Source: Conexibacteraceae bacterium (GTDB taxonomy: Bacteria; Actinomycetota; Thermoleophilia; Solirubrobacterales; Solirubrobacteraceae). From it: a DNA stretch of 14,099 nt. How positions within the stretch are numbered: the stretch's first letter is position 1; each line of letters starts with the position of its first letter. This document shows, one piece after another, positions 8,069 to 14,099 of this stretch. The stretch lies in assembly GCA_009785395.1 (NCBI GenBank), contig WQWK01000021.1:1-14099 (forward strand). The letters run 5' to 3'. The translations under genes were made by a program, and so were the position numbers. The notes beneath the pieces were generated by a model, which had not been told where the DNA came from, did not search any database, and was given only the letters and a program-made list of their open reading frames with translations.

Positions 8069-8106
8069 CGGACGGTCGTCATCGGTTGAGTGACCTCACG
8101 CGCAGA
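8048..8106. repeat. 14-bp perfect inverted repeat around the permease start
   Basis: Arms at 8048-8061 and 8093-8106 (core CTGCGCGTGAGGT / ACCTCACGCGCAG) pair over 14 bases with a 31-base loop. One arm lies in codons 3-7 of the DppB-like gene, the other 10 bases after the binding-protein stop. The loop holds the permease GTG and the mini-ORF. Part of the left arm also forms a 14-base palindrome, GTGAGGTACCTCAC (8055-8068), so a second pairing exists. There is no T-run on either side, so it is not a simple terminator. Such stem-loops after binding-protein genes often set the ratio of binding protein to permease. Confidence 0.75.
8065..8082 (-). other. Five-codon mini-ORF (MTTVR) overlapping the permease start
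   Basis: ATG at 8082 is preceded by GAGGT (8093-8097) with a 10-base spacer and runs Met-Thr-Thr-Val-Arg to a TGA that overlaps the dppB-like GTG as GTGA. The arrangement is what reinitiation-coupled leaders look like. Whether it is translated is not known; a motif this short can also arise by chance. Confidence 0.35.
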
Positions 8107-8115
8107 TGAGCCCCA

Positions 8116-9834
8116 CTACTTGGTCGGGTACAGGTGGGCGACGACCTGCCCGTTGTCCGGCGAGGAGTACGGCGACGGCTGAGCGTACGGATCCGACGCG
8201 GTCGGCCAGCCACCGACCTTGGTGGTGTCGTACTGGAACCAGTCGACGCCCTCGGTCACCGGAATGAACGGGATGTCACTGACCATCAGCTTCTGGACCT
8301 GGTCGATGATGTGCTTCTGACCGGCCGCGTTGGCCGACGCGTACGAGTTCAGCAGGTTGTCGGTCGCCGGGTTCTTGTAACGCTCGTAGTTGGTCGAGCC
8401 GATGTTGTGGCTCAGCAGCCACCCGCGGAGCTCGTAGTACGGACTCGGGCCGGGGCTGATCGCGGCAGGGCCACCGGAGCCGGCATATGCCAGCTGGAAG
8501 TTGCCACCCTGCAGGTCGGACTGGTAGGTGTTTGACGCCTCGTCCTGAACGGTCACCTGGATGCCGGCGGCCTTCAGCTCCTGAGTGATGATCTGCAGGG
8601 ACGCGTCCCAGTCCGAGTAGCCCGTGATCGTCTTGATCGTGAAGCTCAGGGCCTGCCCGTTCTTCGCGTAGATGCCGGAGCCGTTCTTGGTGAAGCCGGC
8701 ACGCTTGAGGATCTCCTTCGCGTTCGCGGTGTTGTAGGAGGGCTGCTTGATCGAGGTGTCTGCCCACGCCGAGAACGTCGGGGTCACGACAGCCGTCTGG
8801 TTCGCGGCCTGCTCCTCGCCGCCCTCACCGAGTGCCGAGATCTGCTTCTTGTTCAGGGCCGCGAGGATCGCCTGGCGAACCGGAAGCTGCTTGAGCAGCG
8901 CGTTGTCCAGGTTGGGGACCAGCGCGACGTTCTGCGTCGGCGGGTACCAGATGTGACGGCTCGGGTTGCCCTTGATGTAGAACGAGTTCACGTTCGGGAT
9001 GTACTGGCCACCCCACTGCGCGAGACCCTGCTGAAGCTGCAGGTTGGCGGAGGTGTTCGAGAGGAACGACGGGTAGTCGATCTCCTGGATCATCGGCACC
9101 GGATGGCTGGGCTTGCTCTGCCAGTAGTGGGCGTTGCGCTCGTACTTGATGTTCTGGGCGGAGCAGCTGCCCAGGGTGTACGGGCCGGTGCCGACCGGCT
9201 TGGTGTCGGTGTAGGTGGCGAGCTTGCTCTGGCTGAGCTTGCTCCAGATGTGCTGCGGGACGATCGCCGTCTGATCGGCGACGTAATAGAAGTACGTCTG
9301 TGCCGGCGCGTTGAACTTGAAGACGACCTTGTCCGAGCCCTTGGCGGTGACGCTCTCGATCGGCCCGCCGTCGTTGGTGAACAGCGAGTTGATGTCGAGC
9401 GCCTTGTCGCTCTTGATGGCGTTGAACGTGTAGACGACGTCCTTGGCGCTGAAGGCTGTGCCGTCGGTCCACTTGACGCCGCTGCGGATCGTGAAGGTCA
9501 GGGTCTTGAAACCATGAGACCACGCATCCGCCGTCGCAAGCATCGGCTTCGGGGCGGCGGTGCTCTGAAGGATGTTCACGTACATCAGCGGCTCGTACAT
9601 GAGACCGAACGTGGTGCCGGCGCCGAAGTCTGCCGGGTTCAGCGGGTTGAACTGGCATGACCAGGTTGCACCCGACTCGTTGTCGATCACGATCTTGCCG
9701 CCGACCTTACCGGTCGGGGCACCGCTGCCCGCGGCAGCTGAACCGGTGGTCCCACCGGCAAGGGCGGTACCACCAAAGGCGGCCATGGCCACGCACGCGA
9801 TGGGCGCGGCAAGCAGCCAATTGAAGCGCTTCAT
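8116..9834 (-). CDS. Extracellular solute-binding protein, family 5 (Opp/Dpp type)
   Basis: Secreted receptor of the ABC importer, 572 residues, usual for family 5. The N-terminus MKRFNWLLAAPIACVAMAAF is a Sec signal peptide with probable cleavage after TALA at residue 26; Cys14 is not in a lipobox, so membrane anchoring is unclear. A Gly/Ser/Ala linker precedes GGKIVIDNESGATWSCQFNP and the family YEPLMYVN. Further on come LTFTIRSGVKWTDGTAFSAKDVVYTF and VGTGPYTL, which are hallmark phrases of the family. The SGATW-QFNP start resembles binding proteins of oligosaccharide-transporting members, which with the neighbouring glycosidase suggests a sugar ligand; this is inference. The ATG is fixed by GGGAGGA five bases upstream. 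It is the first gene of the transporter operon, behind a candidate promoter and operator. Confidence 0.93.
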   Translation of the reverse strand: MKRFNWLLAAPIACVAMAAFGGTALAGGTTGSAAAGSGAPTGKVGGKIVIDNESGATWSCQFNPLNPADFGAGTTFGLMYEPLMYVNILQSTAAPKPMLATADAWSHGFKTLTFTIRSGVKWTDGTAFSAKDVVYTFNAIKSDKALDINSLFTNDGGPIESVTAKGSDKVVFKFNAPAQTYFYYVADQTAIVPQHIWSKLSQSKLATYTDTKPVGTGPYTLGSCSAQNIKYERNAHYWQSKPSHPVPMIQEIDYPSFLSNTSANLQLQQGLAQWGGQYIPNVNSFYIKGNPSRHIWYPPTQNVALVPNLDNALLKQLPVRQAILAALNKKQISALGEGGEEQAANQTAVVTPTFSAWADTSIKQPSYNTANAKEILKRAGFTKNGSGIYAKNGQALSFTIKTITGYSDWDASLQIITQELKAAGIQVTVQDEASNTYQSDLQGGNFQLAYAGSGGPAAISPGPSPYYELRGWLLSHNIGSTNYERYKNPATDNLLNSYASANAAGQKHIIDQVQKLMVSDIPFIPVTEGVDWFQYDTTKVGGWPTASDPYAQPSPYSSPDNGQVVAHLYPTK

Positions 9835-9838
9835 CAAA

Positions 9839-9845
9839 TCCTCCC
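9839..9845 (-). promoter_or_regulatory. Ribosome binding site of the solute-binding protein
   Basis: GGGAGGA on the minus strand close before the ATG at 9834. It is the strongest Shine-Dalgarno sequence of the operon and rules out the longer start at 9894. Confidence 0.8.
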
Positions 9846-9866
9846 TCAGATTGATTTCGGCTAGCC

Positions 9867-9888
9867 AGAACTCTTTTGGGAAACTTCT
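9867..9888. promoter_or_regulatory. Candidate repressor operator upstream of the transporter operon
   Basis: A 22-base imperfect dyad: outer arms AGAA and TTCT pair perfectly and two of the next four positions also match. It contains AACTCTTT (9869-9876), which is repeated exactly at 11345-11352 in the divergent ROK/kinase gap. It lies just downstream of the candidate -10 box, about where transcription would begin, a normal site for a repressor. Binding by the adjacent ROK protein is inference. Confidence 0.4.
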
Positions 9889-9896
9889 AAACAAAA

Positions 9897-9925
9897 AGAA
9901 TAACTTTGTGATGTGGCGGACGCAA
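9897..9925 (-). promoter_or_regulatory. Candidate sigma-70-type promoter for the transporter operon
   Basis: On the minus strand TTGCGT (9920-9925) and TATTCT (9897-9902) are separated by 17 bases. They match the housekeeping consensus in 3 and 4 of 6 positions. The box falls in an AT-rich island of the otherwise GC-rich 169-base gap between the ROK and binding-protein genes. Predicted transcription starts near 9890. Confidence 0.45.
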
Positions 9926-10003
9926 GCCCCCAGCGCGTTTTTGGATGATCTTCTCCGAATTTCAATGAACGTTCAGCGGCAGGCCAGTGGTTGCGGACGA
10001 GCA

Positions 10004-11251
10004 TTAGAGCGACCGCTGCCGGCTACCGGACGAGAGCAGAGTCATACGCGCCTCTCGCAGCGCCACCGCAACCGCACCCTGCAGCGCGGCACGCTCACCC
10101 AGCCGGCTCGTCTCGATGCGGGCCGTGACCGGGACCAGGGCCGCCGCGGCGCCACGGACACCGCGCAGCAGCAGCCGGTTGGAGCCGATGCCGCCGCCGA
10201 GCACCACCAGCTCCGGGTCGACGATCGCACACACGGTTCCGACGGCCTCGCCCAGACGCGCCGCCACGTGCTCGACCACACCGTGTGCGGCGCCGTTGCC
10301 GCCGCCGGCCCGCTCAAAGACCTCCTGCGCGCTCGCCACCTCGCTGTCCCCCGGGCCCCGCGACGCGTTGTACGCGGCGACGATGCCGGCCGCGCCGATT
10401 TCGTCCTCTAGGCCTCCGTGCAGGCGATGGCGCGGGTCGAACGGGTCGGAGGCAAGGGGTAGGTACGCGATCTCCCCGGCGGCGCCGTGGGCGCCGCGCA
10501 GCAGCTCGTCGCCCACCATCAGCCCGAGCCCGACGCCGGAGCCGAGAGCGATGAAGACCAGCGTGGAAACCCCACGTGCCAGCCCGAACCACTTCTCGCC
10601 GACGGCAGAGAGGTTCACGTTGTTGTCGACGATGACCGGTATGTCGAAGCGGGCGCGGATCACGTCGGCTGGGTCGAAGCGGCCTTCAGGGACGACGTTG
10701 TACGCGAGCGAGGTGACGCGGCCGCTGGCCTGGTCGATGATCCCGGGAGATGCGACCCCCAGTGCCAGCGGCGCGCCATGTGCGCCGGCAGCCTCGTCGA
10801 TCACCTCCGTGACCAACTCCAACAGCTGCTCGCCGACGCTGCGCGCACCGTCCTTTGGGGTCGCGCGCTGGTCGTCGCAGATGGGCTCGCCGAAGAGGTC
10901 CGCAGCGGCCACGCGCAGGTTCGCGCCCCCGATGTCGGCACCGACCACAAACCCGGCGCGCGAGTTGACCTCGTAGGCGACCGGCTGGCGGCCGCGGTGG
11001 CCGACGCGGGTGCCGGCGGCGCGCACGAGCCCGGCCTGCTCGAGGCGGCTGACGGCGGCCGAGACGGTCGGCTTGGAGAGCCCGGTGGCGCTGGCGATCT
11101 GCGGCCGGGTGATCGGCCCGCTCCCGAAGATCGACTCGAGCACCGCCTGCTCACCGAGCCCGCGGAGCATGCCCATTCTCGATTCAGATTGGTCGCGGCC
11201 GTTGCCCGCGGTTCCGTTGCCGTTGCCTGTGCCGCTGCCCGAGAGTTCCAT
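10004..11251 (-). CDS. ROK-family transcriptional regulator
   Basis: Predicted sugar-responsive repressor of 415 residues with an N-terminal winged helix-turn-helix (about 36-80; GPITRPQIASATGLSKPTVS followed by RLEQAGLV) and a C-terminal ROK sugar-kinase-like domain. The domain keeps ADIGGANLR (105-113), LGVASPGIID and the GAAGE sugar-contact glutamate (260). The catalytic Asp of ROK kinases (END-N context) is replaced in VDNNVN by Asn211. The zinc-binding GH and CxCGxxGC segment is missing: GEIAYLP and HGGLEDEIG stand there. This fits a regulator without kinase activity. The first 25 residues are rich in Gly and Asn. The ATG at 11251 lacks a good Shine-Dalgarno sequence, and the ATGs at 11176 and 11170 just before the helix-turn-helix are alternatives. 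It is divergent from the PfkB-type gene and upstream of the transporter operon; it probably controls both. Confidence 0.9.
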   Translation of the reverse strand: MELSGSGTGNGNGTAGNGRDQSESRMGMLRGLGEQAVLESIFGSGPITRPQIASATGLSKPTVSAAVSRLEQAGLVRAAGTRVGHRGRQPVAYEVNSRAGFVVGADIGGANLRVAAADLFGEPICDDQRATPKDGARSVGEQLLELVTEVIDEAAGAHGAPLALGVASPGIIDQASGRVTSLAYNVVPEGRFDPADVIRARFDIPVIVDNNVNLSAVGEKWFGLARGVSTLVFIALGSGVGLGLMVGDELLRGAHGAAGEIAYLPLASDPFDPRHRLHGGLEDEIGAAGIVAAYNASRGPGDSEVASAQEVFERAGGGNGAAHGVVEHVAARLGEAVGTVCAIVDPELVVLGGGIGSNRLLLRGVRGAAAALVPVTARIETSRLGERAALQGAVAVALREARMTLLSSGSRQRSL

Positions 11252-11257
11252 TTGAAG

Positions 11258-11365
11258 GAAAGGCTCTTTACGAATAAGATGCGTTGCGCCTGAAGATGGG
11301 GCTTCGCCTGGCGACAGAATAGGCCGTCCGACCCTGATAAGGCAAACTCTTTGCAAATTCCCGAG
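11258..11365. promoter_or_regulatory. Divergent control region between ROK regulator and PfkB kinase
   Basis: This 135-base gap (11252-11386) is AT-richer than its surroundings. CTCTTT occurs twice on the plus strand, at 11264-11269 and 11347-11352. The second lies in a 13-base perfect dyad, GCAAACTCTTTGC (11342-11354), that runs on into the palindrome TTTGCAAA (11350-11357). Both are near where promoters for the two genes would sit. A weak plus-strand promoter guess is GCGACA (11311-11316) with GATAAG (11336-11341), at a wide 19-base spacing. Operator role for the ROK protein is inferred from position and repetition only. Confidence 0.4.
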
Positions 11366-11370
11366 TAGTC

Positions 11371-11376
11371 AGAGGA
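11371..11376 (+). promoter_or_regulatory. Ribosome binding site of the PfkB-family kinase
   Basis: AGAGGA ends 10 bases before the TTG at 11387. No ATG or GTG lies nearby in frame, so this site supports the unusual TTG start. Confidence 0.6.
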
Positions 11377-11386
11377 CTCCCACGCG

Positions 11387-12328
11387 TTGGCCTCCCCGCC
11401 ACCTCCAGCGAACGTCACGATCATCGGCTGTGTCCAGGCCGACGTGATCGTGCGCGCGGTGACCGAGCTTCCGGCTCCGGGCGCGACGATGCTGCTCGAT
11501 GATGCGGCGGTGAGGGCCGGCGGCGCCGGCGCCAACGCCGGCCTGGCGGCCGCGGAGATCGGAATGGACGTGCGGCTTGTCGGCTGCATCGGGGATGATG
11601 CGCTTGGTGCCCTGATGCGTTCGGAGCTCTCCCCCGCGGGCGTCGCGGACGACCTGATCGTTGTTCCCGGCGCGGTGACCGGGCTCACCGTGGCGCTGCA
11701 GTCGCAGGTCCGTGACCGCACGTTCCTCACCTTCCTGGGCGTCAACGCGCAGTGGGACGCGGAGATGATCCCGGAGGACGCGCTCAACTGCCAGAACCTG
11801 CTGCTCTGCGATTACTTCGTTGCTCCGCGCCTGCGCGGTGAGGCGTCGCGGAAGCTGCTGGCCGACGCCCGCGCACAGGGAGCACGCACGTTCTTTGACA
11901 CTACCTGCGACCCCGCTGGCTTCGAGCCCGCAACCCGTGACGAGGTTCACGGCCTGCTGCCGCTCGTGGACGTGCTGCTCCCGAATGAGATCGAGGCCTG
12001 CGCGCTCGCCGATGTGCCCGGCGACCCGCGCAGCGCGGCGCATGTGCTCCAGGAGCGCTCCGGTGGGTCCGTGGTCGTCAAGCTGGGCGCCGACGGGTGC
12101 TATGCGGTGACGTCCGGCGGGGCGACGCTTTCCGTTCCCGCCCCGGCGGTGGAGGTCGTCGACACGACCGGCGCCGGCGACGCCTTCAACGCCGGCCTGA
12201 TCGACGCCCTGGCCCGGGGCGCCCAGTGGCCGCGGGCGCTGGAGGCCGCTGTGCGCCTGGCGTCGGAGATCGTGGCCCGCCCGTCCGCGGAGCGGCAGCG
12301 TCCGGCGCTGCAGGCGGCGCAGCGATGA
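11387..12328 (+). CDS. PfkB/ribokinase-family carbohydrate kinase
   Basis: Cytoplasmic ATP-dependent sugar kinase of 313 residues. The N-terminal family signature is GGAGANAGLAAAEIG (45-59) with LVGCIGDDALG after it. NE at 200-201 and VVKLGADG (230-237) are typical of the core, and the C-terminal signature DTTGAGDAFNAG (259-270) holds the catalytic base Asp265 and the anion hole. The start is TTG, supported by AGAGGA; the first residues are Pro-rich. Its stop overlaps the GH4 start as ATGA, so the two are coupled. Substrate is not readable: ribose, fructose, 2-keto-3-deoxygluconate, nucleosides and tagatose 6-phosphate are all used by this family. The context suggests a sugar or sugar phosphate released from, or part of, the imported glycoside. 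Confidence 0.91.
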   Translation: MASPPPPANVTIIGCVQADVIVRAVTELPAPGATMLLDDAAVRAGGAGANAGLAAAEIGMDVRLVGCIGDDALGALMRSELSPAGVADDLIVVPGAVTGLTVALQSQVRDRTFLTFLGVNAQWDAEMIPEDALNCQNLLLCDYFVAPRLRGEASRKLLADARAQGARTFFDTTCDPAGFEPATRDEVHGLLPLVDVLLPNEIEACALADVPGDPRSAAHVLQERSGGSVVVKLGADGCYAVTSGGATLSVPAPAVEVVDTTGAGDAFNAGLIDALARGAQWPRALEAAVRLASEIVARPSAERQRPALQAAQR

Positions 12329-13599
12329 AGCTCGCGGTGATCGGCGCTGGCTCCACCTACACCCCCGAGCTCGTCTCCGGGCTCACACGTGAGGCCGAGT
12401 CCTTTCAGATCGATGAGCTGGTGCTGCATGACATCGACCCTGTGCGGCGTGAGGTCGTCGGTGGCCTGGCCGAGAGGATGCTGGAGCGTCAGGGCTTCGC
12501 CGGTGACCTGCTTGTCACCGGCGAGATCGACCGCGCACTCGCGGGCGCCGACAAGATCCTGATCCAGATCCGCGTCGGCGGCCAGCAGGCCCGCCTGCGC
12601 GATGAGACGATCCCGGCGGCCTGCGGCTGCATCGGGCAGGAGACGACCGGCGCCGGCGGGCTCGCGAAGGCGATGCGGACGGTCCCGGTCGTACTCGGGA
12701 TCGCGCGGCGGGCGCGGGAGATCGCCAACCCCGGCCACTGGCTCGTCGACTTCACCAACCCGGTCGGGATCGTCACCCGTGCGCTGCTCGACGACGGTCA
12801 CCGGGCGATCGGCCTCTGCAACGTCGCGATCAACTTTCAGCGTCAGTTCGCGCGCCACCTGGGCCTGCCCCCGGATGCGGTCCGGGTCGATCAGGTCGGG
12901 CTCAACCACCTGACCTGGATCCGTTCGGTGATGGTTGACGGCCGTGACGTGCTCAGCGACATCATCGACGGCTACGGGGACACGCTCGCCGCGGAGATCG
13001 GCCTGCCGCGCGCGATCTTTGACGACCTCGGCGCGATCCCGTCCTACTACCTGCGCTACTTCTACGCCGAGCGAGAGGTGATCGCGGAGCAGAAGACCGA
13101 GCCGCCGCGCGCGCAGACCGTGATGGAGATCGAGAGCGGACTGCTCAACATGTATCGCGACCCCAACCTGAGCGAGAAGCCGGCGCTGCTGGAGCAGCGC
13201 GGCGGCGCGTTCTACAGCGAGGCGGCAATCCAGCTCGTGCGCTCGCTGGAGACGGACTCCGGTGAGGTCCAGGTCGTTGACATCCGCAACAACGGGACGC
13301 TCGCCGGACTGCGGGATGACGACGTCGTGGAGGTCCCCGCCAGGATCACCAGCGCCGGCGCCCAGCCGCTGTCGCAGGAGCCGCTGAAACCCGAGCTGCT
13401 GGGACTGGTCCAGCACGTCTCGGCATATGAGCGGCTGGCCAAGCAGGCCGCCGCCGGCGGTGACCCACGGCTGGCGCGGATGGCGCTGCTGGCAAACCCG
13501 CTGGTCCGTGAGTATGGGATCTCGGGCGAGCTGCTCGAACTCGAGCTGCTGAGGCGGCCCGACGGCGGCGGACCGAACCAGCCCGGCCCTGACCGATGA
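12325..13599 (+). CDS. Glycoside hydrolase family 4, 6-phospho-beta-glucosidase-like
   Basis: NAD+- and divalent-metal-dependent glycosidase that cleaves by transient oxidation at C3 and elimination, in the cytoplasm. The product is 424 residues, normal for the family. It starts with the NAD-binding GAGSTYTPELVSGL (7-20); the STYTPEL form is that of the 6-phospho-beta-glucosidase branch, while alpha-specific members differ. DFTNPVGIVT (142-151) and GLCN with Cys165 and GLNHLTW with His195 give the expected metal ligands, and the Tyr pair 241-242 (IPSYYLRYFY) matches the region of the catalytic base tyrosine. It overlaps the kinases on both sides by ATGA. No PTS gene is in view, so the 6-phospho substrate would have to be made by a kinase after ABC import. 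An unphosphorylated substrate cannot be excluded. Confidence 0.92.
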   Translation: MKLAVIGAGSTYTPELVSGLTREAESFQIDELVLHDIDPVRREVVGGLAERMLERQGFAGDLLVTGEIDRALAGADKILIQIRVGGQQARLRDETIPAACGCIGQETTGAGGLAKAMRTVPVVLGIARRAREIANPGHWLVDFTNPVGIVTRALLDDGHRAIGLCNVAINFQRQFARHLGLPPDAVRVDQVGLNHLTWIRSVMVDGRDVLSDIIDGYGDTLAAEIGLPRAIFDDLGAIPSYYLRYFYAEREVIAEQKTEPPRAQTVMEIESGLLNMYRDPNLSEKPALLEQRGGAFYSEAAIQLVRSLETDSGEVQVVDIRNNGTLAGLRDDDVVEVPARITSAGAQPLSQEPLKPELLGLVQHVSAYERLAKQAAAGGDPRLARMALLANPLVREYGISGELLELELLRRPDGGGPNQPGPDR

Positions 13600-14099
13600 C
13601 CGGCGCGGCCGCGCGTGACGGGATCGTGCTGGCCGTCGACGGCGGCGGCAGCAAGACGGACCTGGCGCTGCTCGACCAGGACGGCGAGCTGCTCGGGCAC
13701 GCCCGCGGGGGCCGCAGCCAGGTCCACTACCTGGGCGTTGACGGCACCGTCGAGGTCCTGCGCGCGCTGCTCGAACAGGCCGCCCGGCAGGCCGGCCTGG
13801 ACCCGCGCGCCCAGCCGATCGCCACGAGCGGATACCTGCTCCTGGCGGGCATCGATCTCCCGGAGGAGCACGCGGCGCTCGAGCGCGGGATGGCGGCGGT
13901 CGGCTGGAGCCGGGAGCTGACGATCGGTAACGACACCGACGCGCTGCTGCGCGCCGGCACCGACCGCGGCTGGGGCGTGGCGGTCGTCGCCGGCACCGGC
14001 GTCAACTGCCTCGGCCGCAGCGCCGACGGCCGTGAAGCGCGCTTCCTTTCGTTCGGCGATATCTCCGGTGACTGGGGCGGCGGCCCTGACATCGGTGTC
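13596..14099 (+). CDS. BadF/BadG/BcrA-type ATPase, N-acetylglucosamine kinase-like (cut by window edge)
   Basis: The first 168 residues of an ASKHA-fold sugar kinase; no stop is reached before the window ends. The phosphate-1 loop is VDGGGSKTD (14-22). GNDTDALLRAG (111-121) carries the catalytic Asp region, VAGTGVN (131-137) the phosphate-2 loop, and GDISGDWGGGPDIG (154-167) the family motif seen in glucosamine and N-acetylglucosamine kinases. The ATG overlaps the GH4 stop as ATGA. Relatives phosphorylate GlcNAc or glucosamine at O6. Here it could act on the released amino sugar or on the intact imported disaccharide. The family is clear; the exact sugar is inference. Confidence 0.88.
   Translation, partial: MTGAAARDGIVLAVDGGGSKTDLALLDQDGELLGHARGGRSQVHYLGVDGTVEVLRALLEQAARQAGLDPRAQPIATSGYLLLAGIDLPEEHAALERGMAAVGWSRELTIGNDTDALLRAGTDRGWGVAVVAGTGVNCLGRSADGREARFLSFGDISGDWGGGPDIGV

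Noticed and set aside
8048..8106. The inverted repeat as a rho-independent terminator
   Set aside because: No T-run follows either arm, the loop is 31 bases, and the next gene starts inside the loop.
9790..9800. Cys14 of the solute-binding protein as a lipoprotein anchor
   Set aside because: The preceding residues API do not form a lipobox, and an ALA-type signal peptidase I site follows at a better distance.
9921..9941. A possible terminator with TTTTT on the plus strand
   Set aside because: Only about three base pairs form before the T-run, and no plus-strand gene ends there.
10801..11787. A 328-codon minus-strand open frame spanning the ROK start, the divergent gap and the PfkB start
   Set aside because: It is Ser/Ala/Pro-rich and would run through a control region and two recognised genes in wrong frames.
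12100..13416. A 438-codon open frame on the minus strand opposite GH4
   Set aside because: It is antisense to the clearly conserved GH4 gene, has no family motifs, and follows from GC-rich codon bias.

Overview
The window comes from a GC-rich, actinobacterium-like chromosome. Coding is dense, with GTG and TTG starts, short gaps and several stop/start overlaps. The glutamyl-tRNA synthetase N-terminus, the glucose-6-phosphate dehydrogenase subtype and the Opp/Dpp-type transporter suggest the Thermoleophilia/Solirubrobacterales, but that placement is inference. I see no tRNA, rRNA, CRISPR, transposase, phage gene or origin. No gene-free stretch exceeds 300 bases; the longest are 169 and 135 bases, and both look regulatory.

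Left part (1-3551): the 5' end of gltX leaves on the minus strand. Divergent from it are nfo (endonuclease IV), zwf (glucose-6-phosphate dehydrogenase) and a Gfo/Idh/MocA sugar-type oxidoreductase, closely packed on the plus strand. This block combines DNA repair and central sugar oxidation.

Centre (3493-9834, minus strand): a complete Opp/Dpp-type ABC importer in the order binding protein, permease, permease, ATPase, ATPase, followed by a HAD-family phosphatase whose start overlaps the last ATPase stop. The phosphatase 3' end overlaps the 3' end of the oxidoreductase tail to tail by 59 bases. A 14-bp inverted repeat between the binding protein and first permease genes encloses the permease start and a five-codon mini-ORF.

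Right part (10004-14099): a ROK-family repressor on the minus strand faces away from a plus-strand set: PfkB-family kinase, GH4 glycosidase (6-phospho-beta-glucosidase-like) and a BadF/BadG-type sugar kinase cut by the window end. The last three are joined by ATGA overlaps.

Taken together, 3493-14099 looks like one regulated module for a glycoside or amino-sugar oligosaccharide. The ABC system imports it, a kinase may phosphorylate it in the cytoplasm, GH4 splits the phosphorylated product, and the second kinase and HAD phosphatase handle the released sugars. The ROK protein probably senses the sugar. Three AT-rich CTCTTT-containing sites, one before the binding protein gene and two in the divergent repressor/kinase gap, are candidate operators. 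The substrate is not determined by the sequence.
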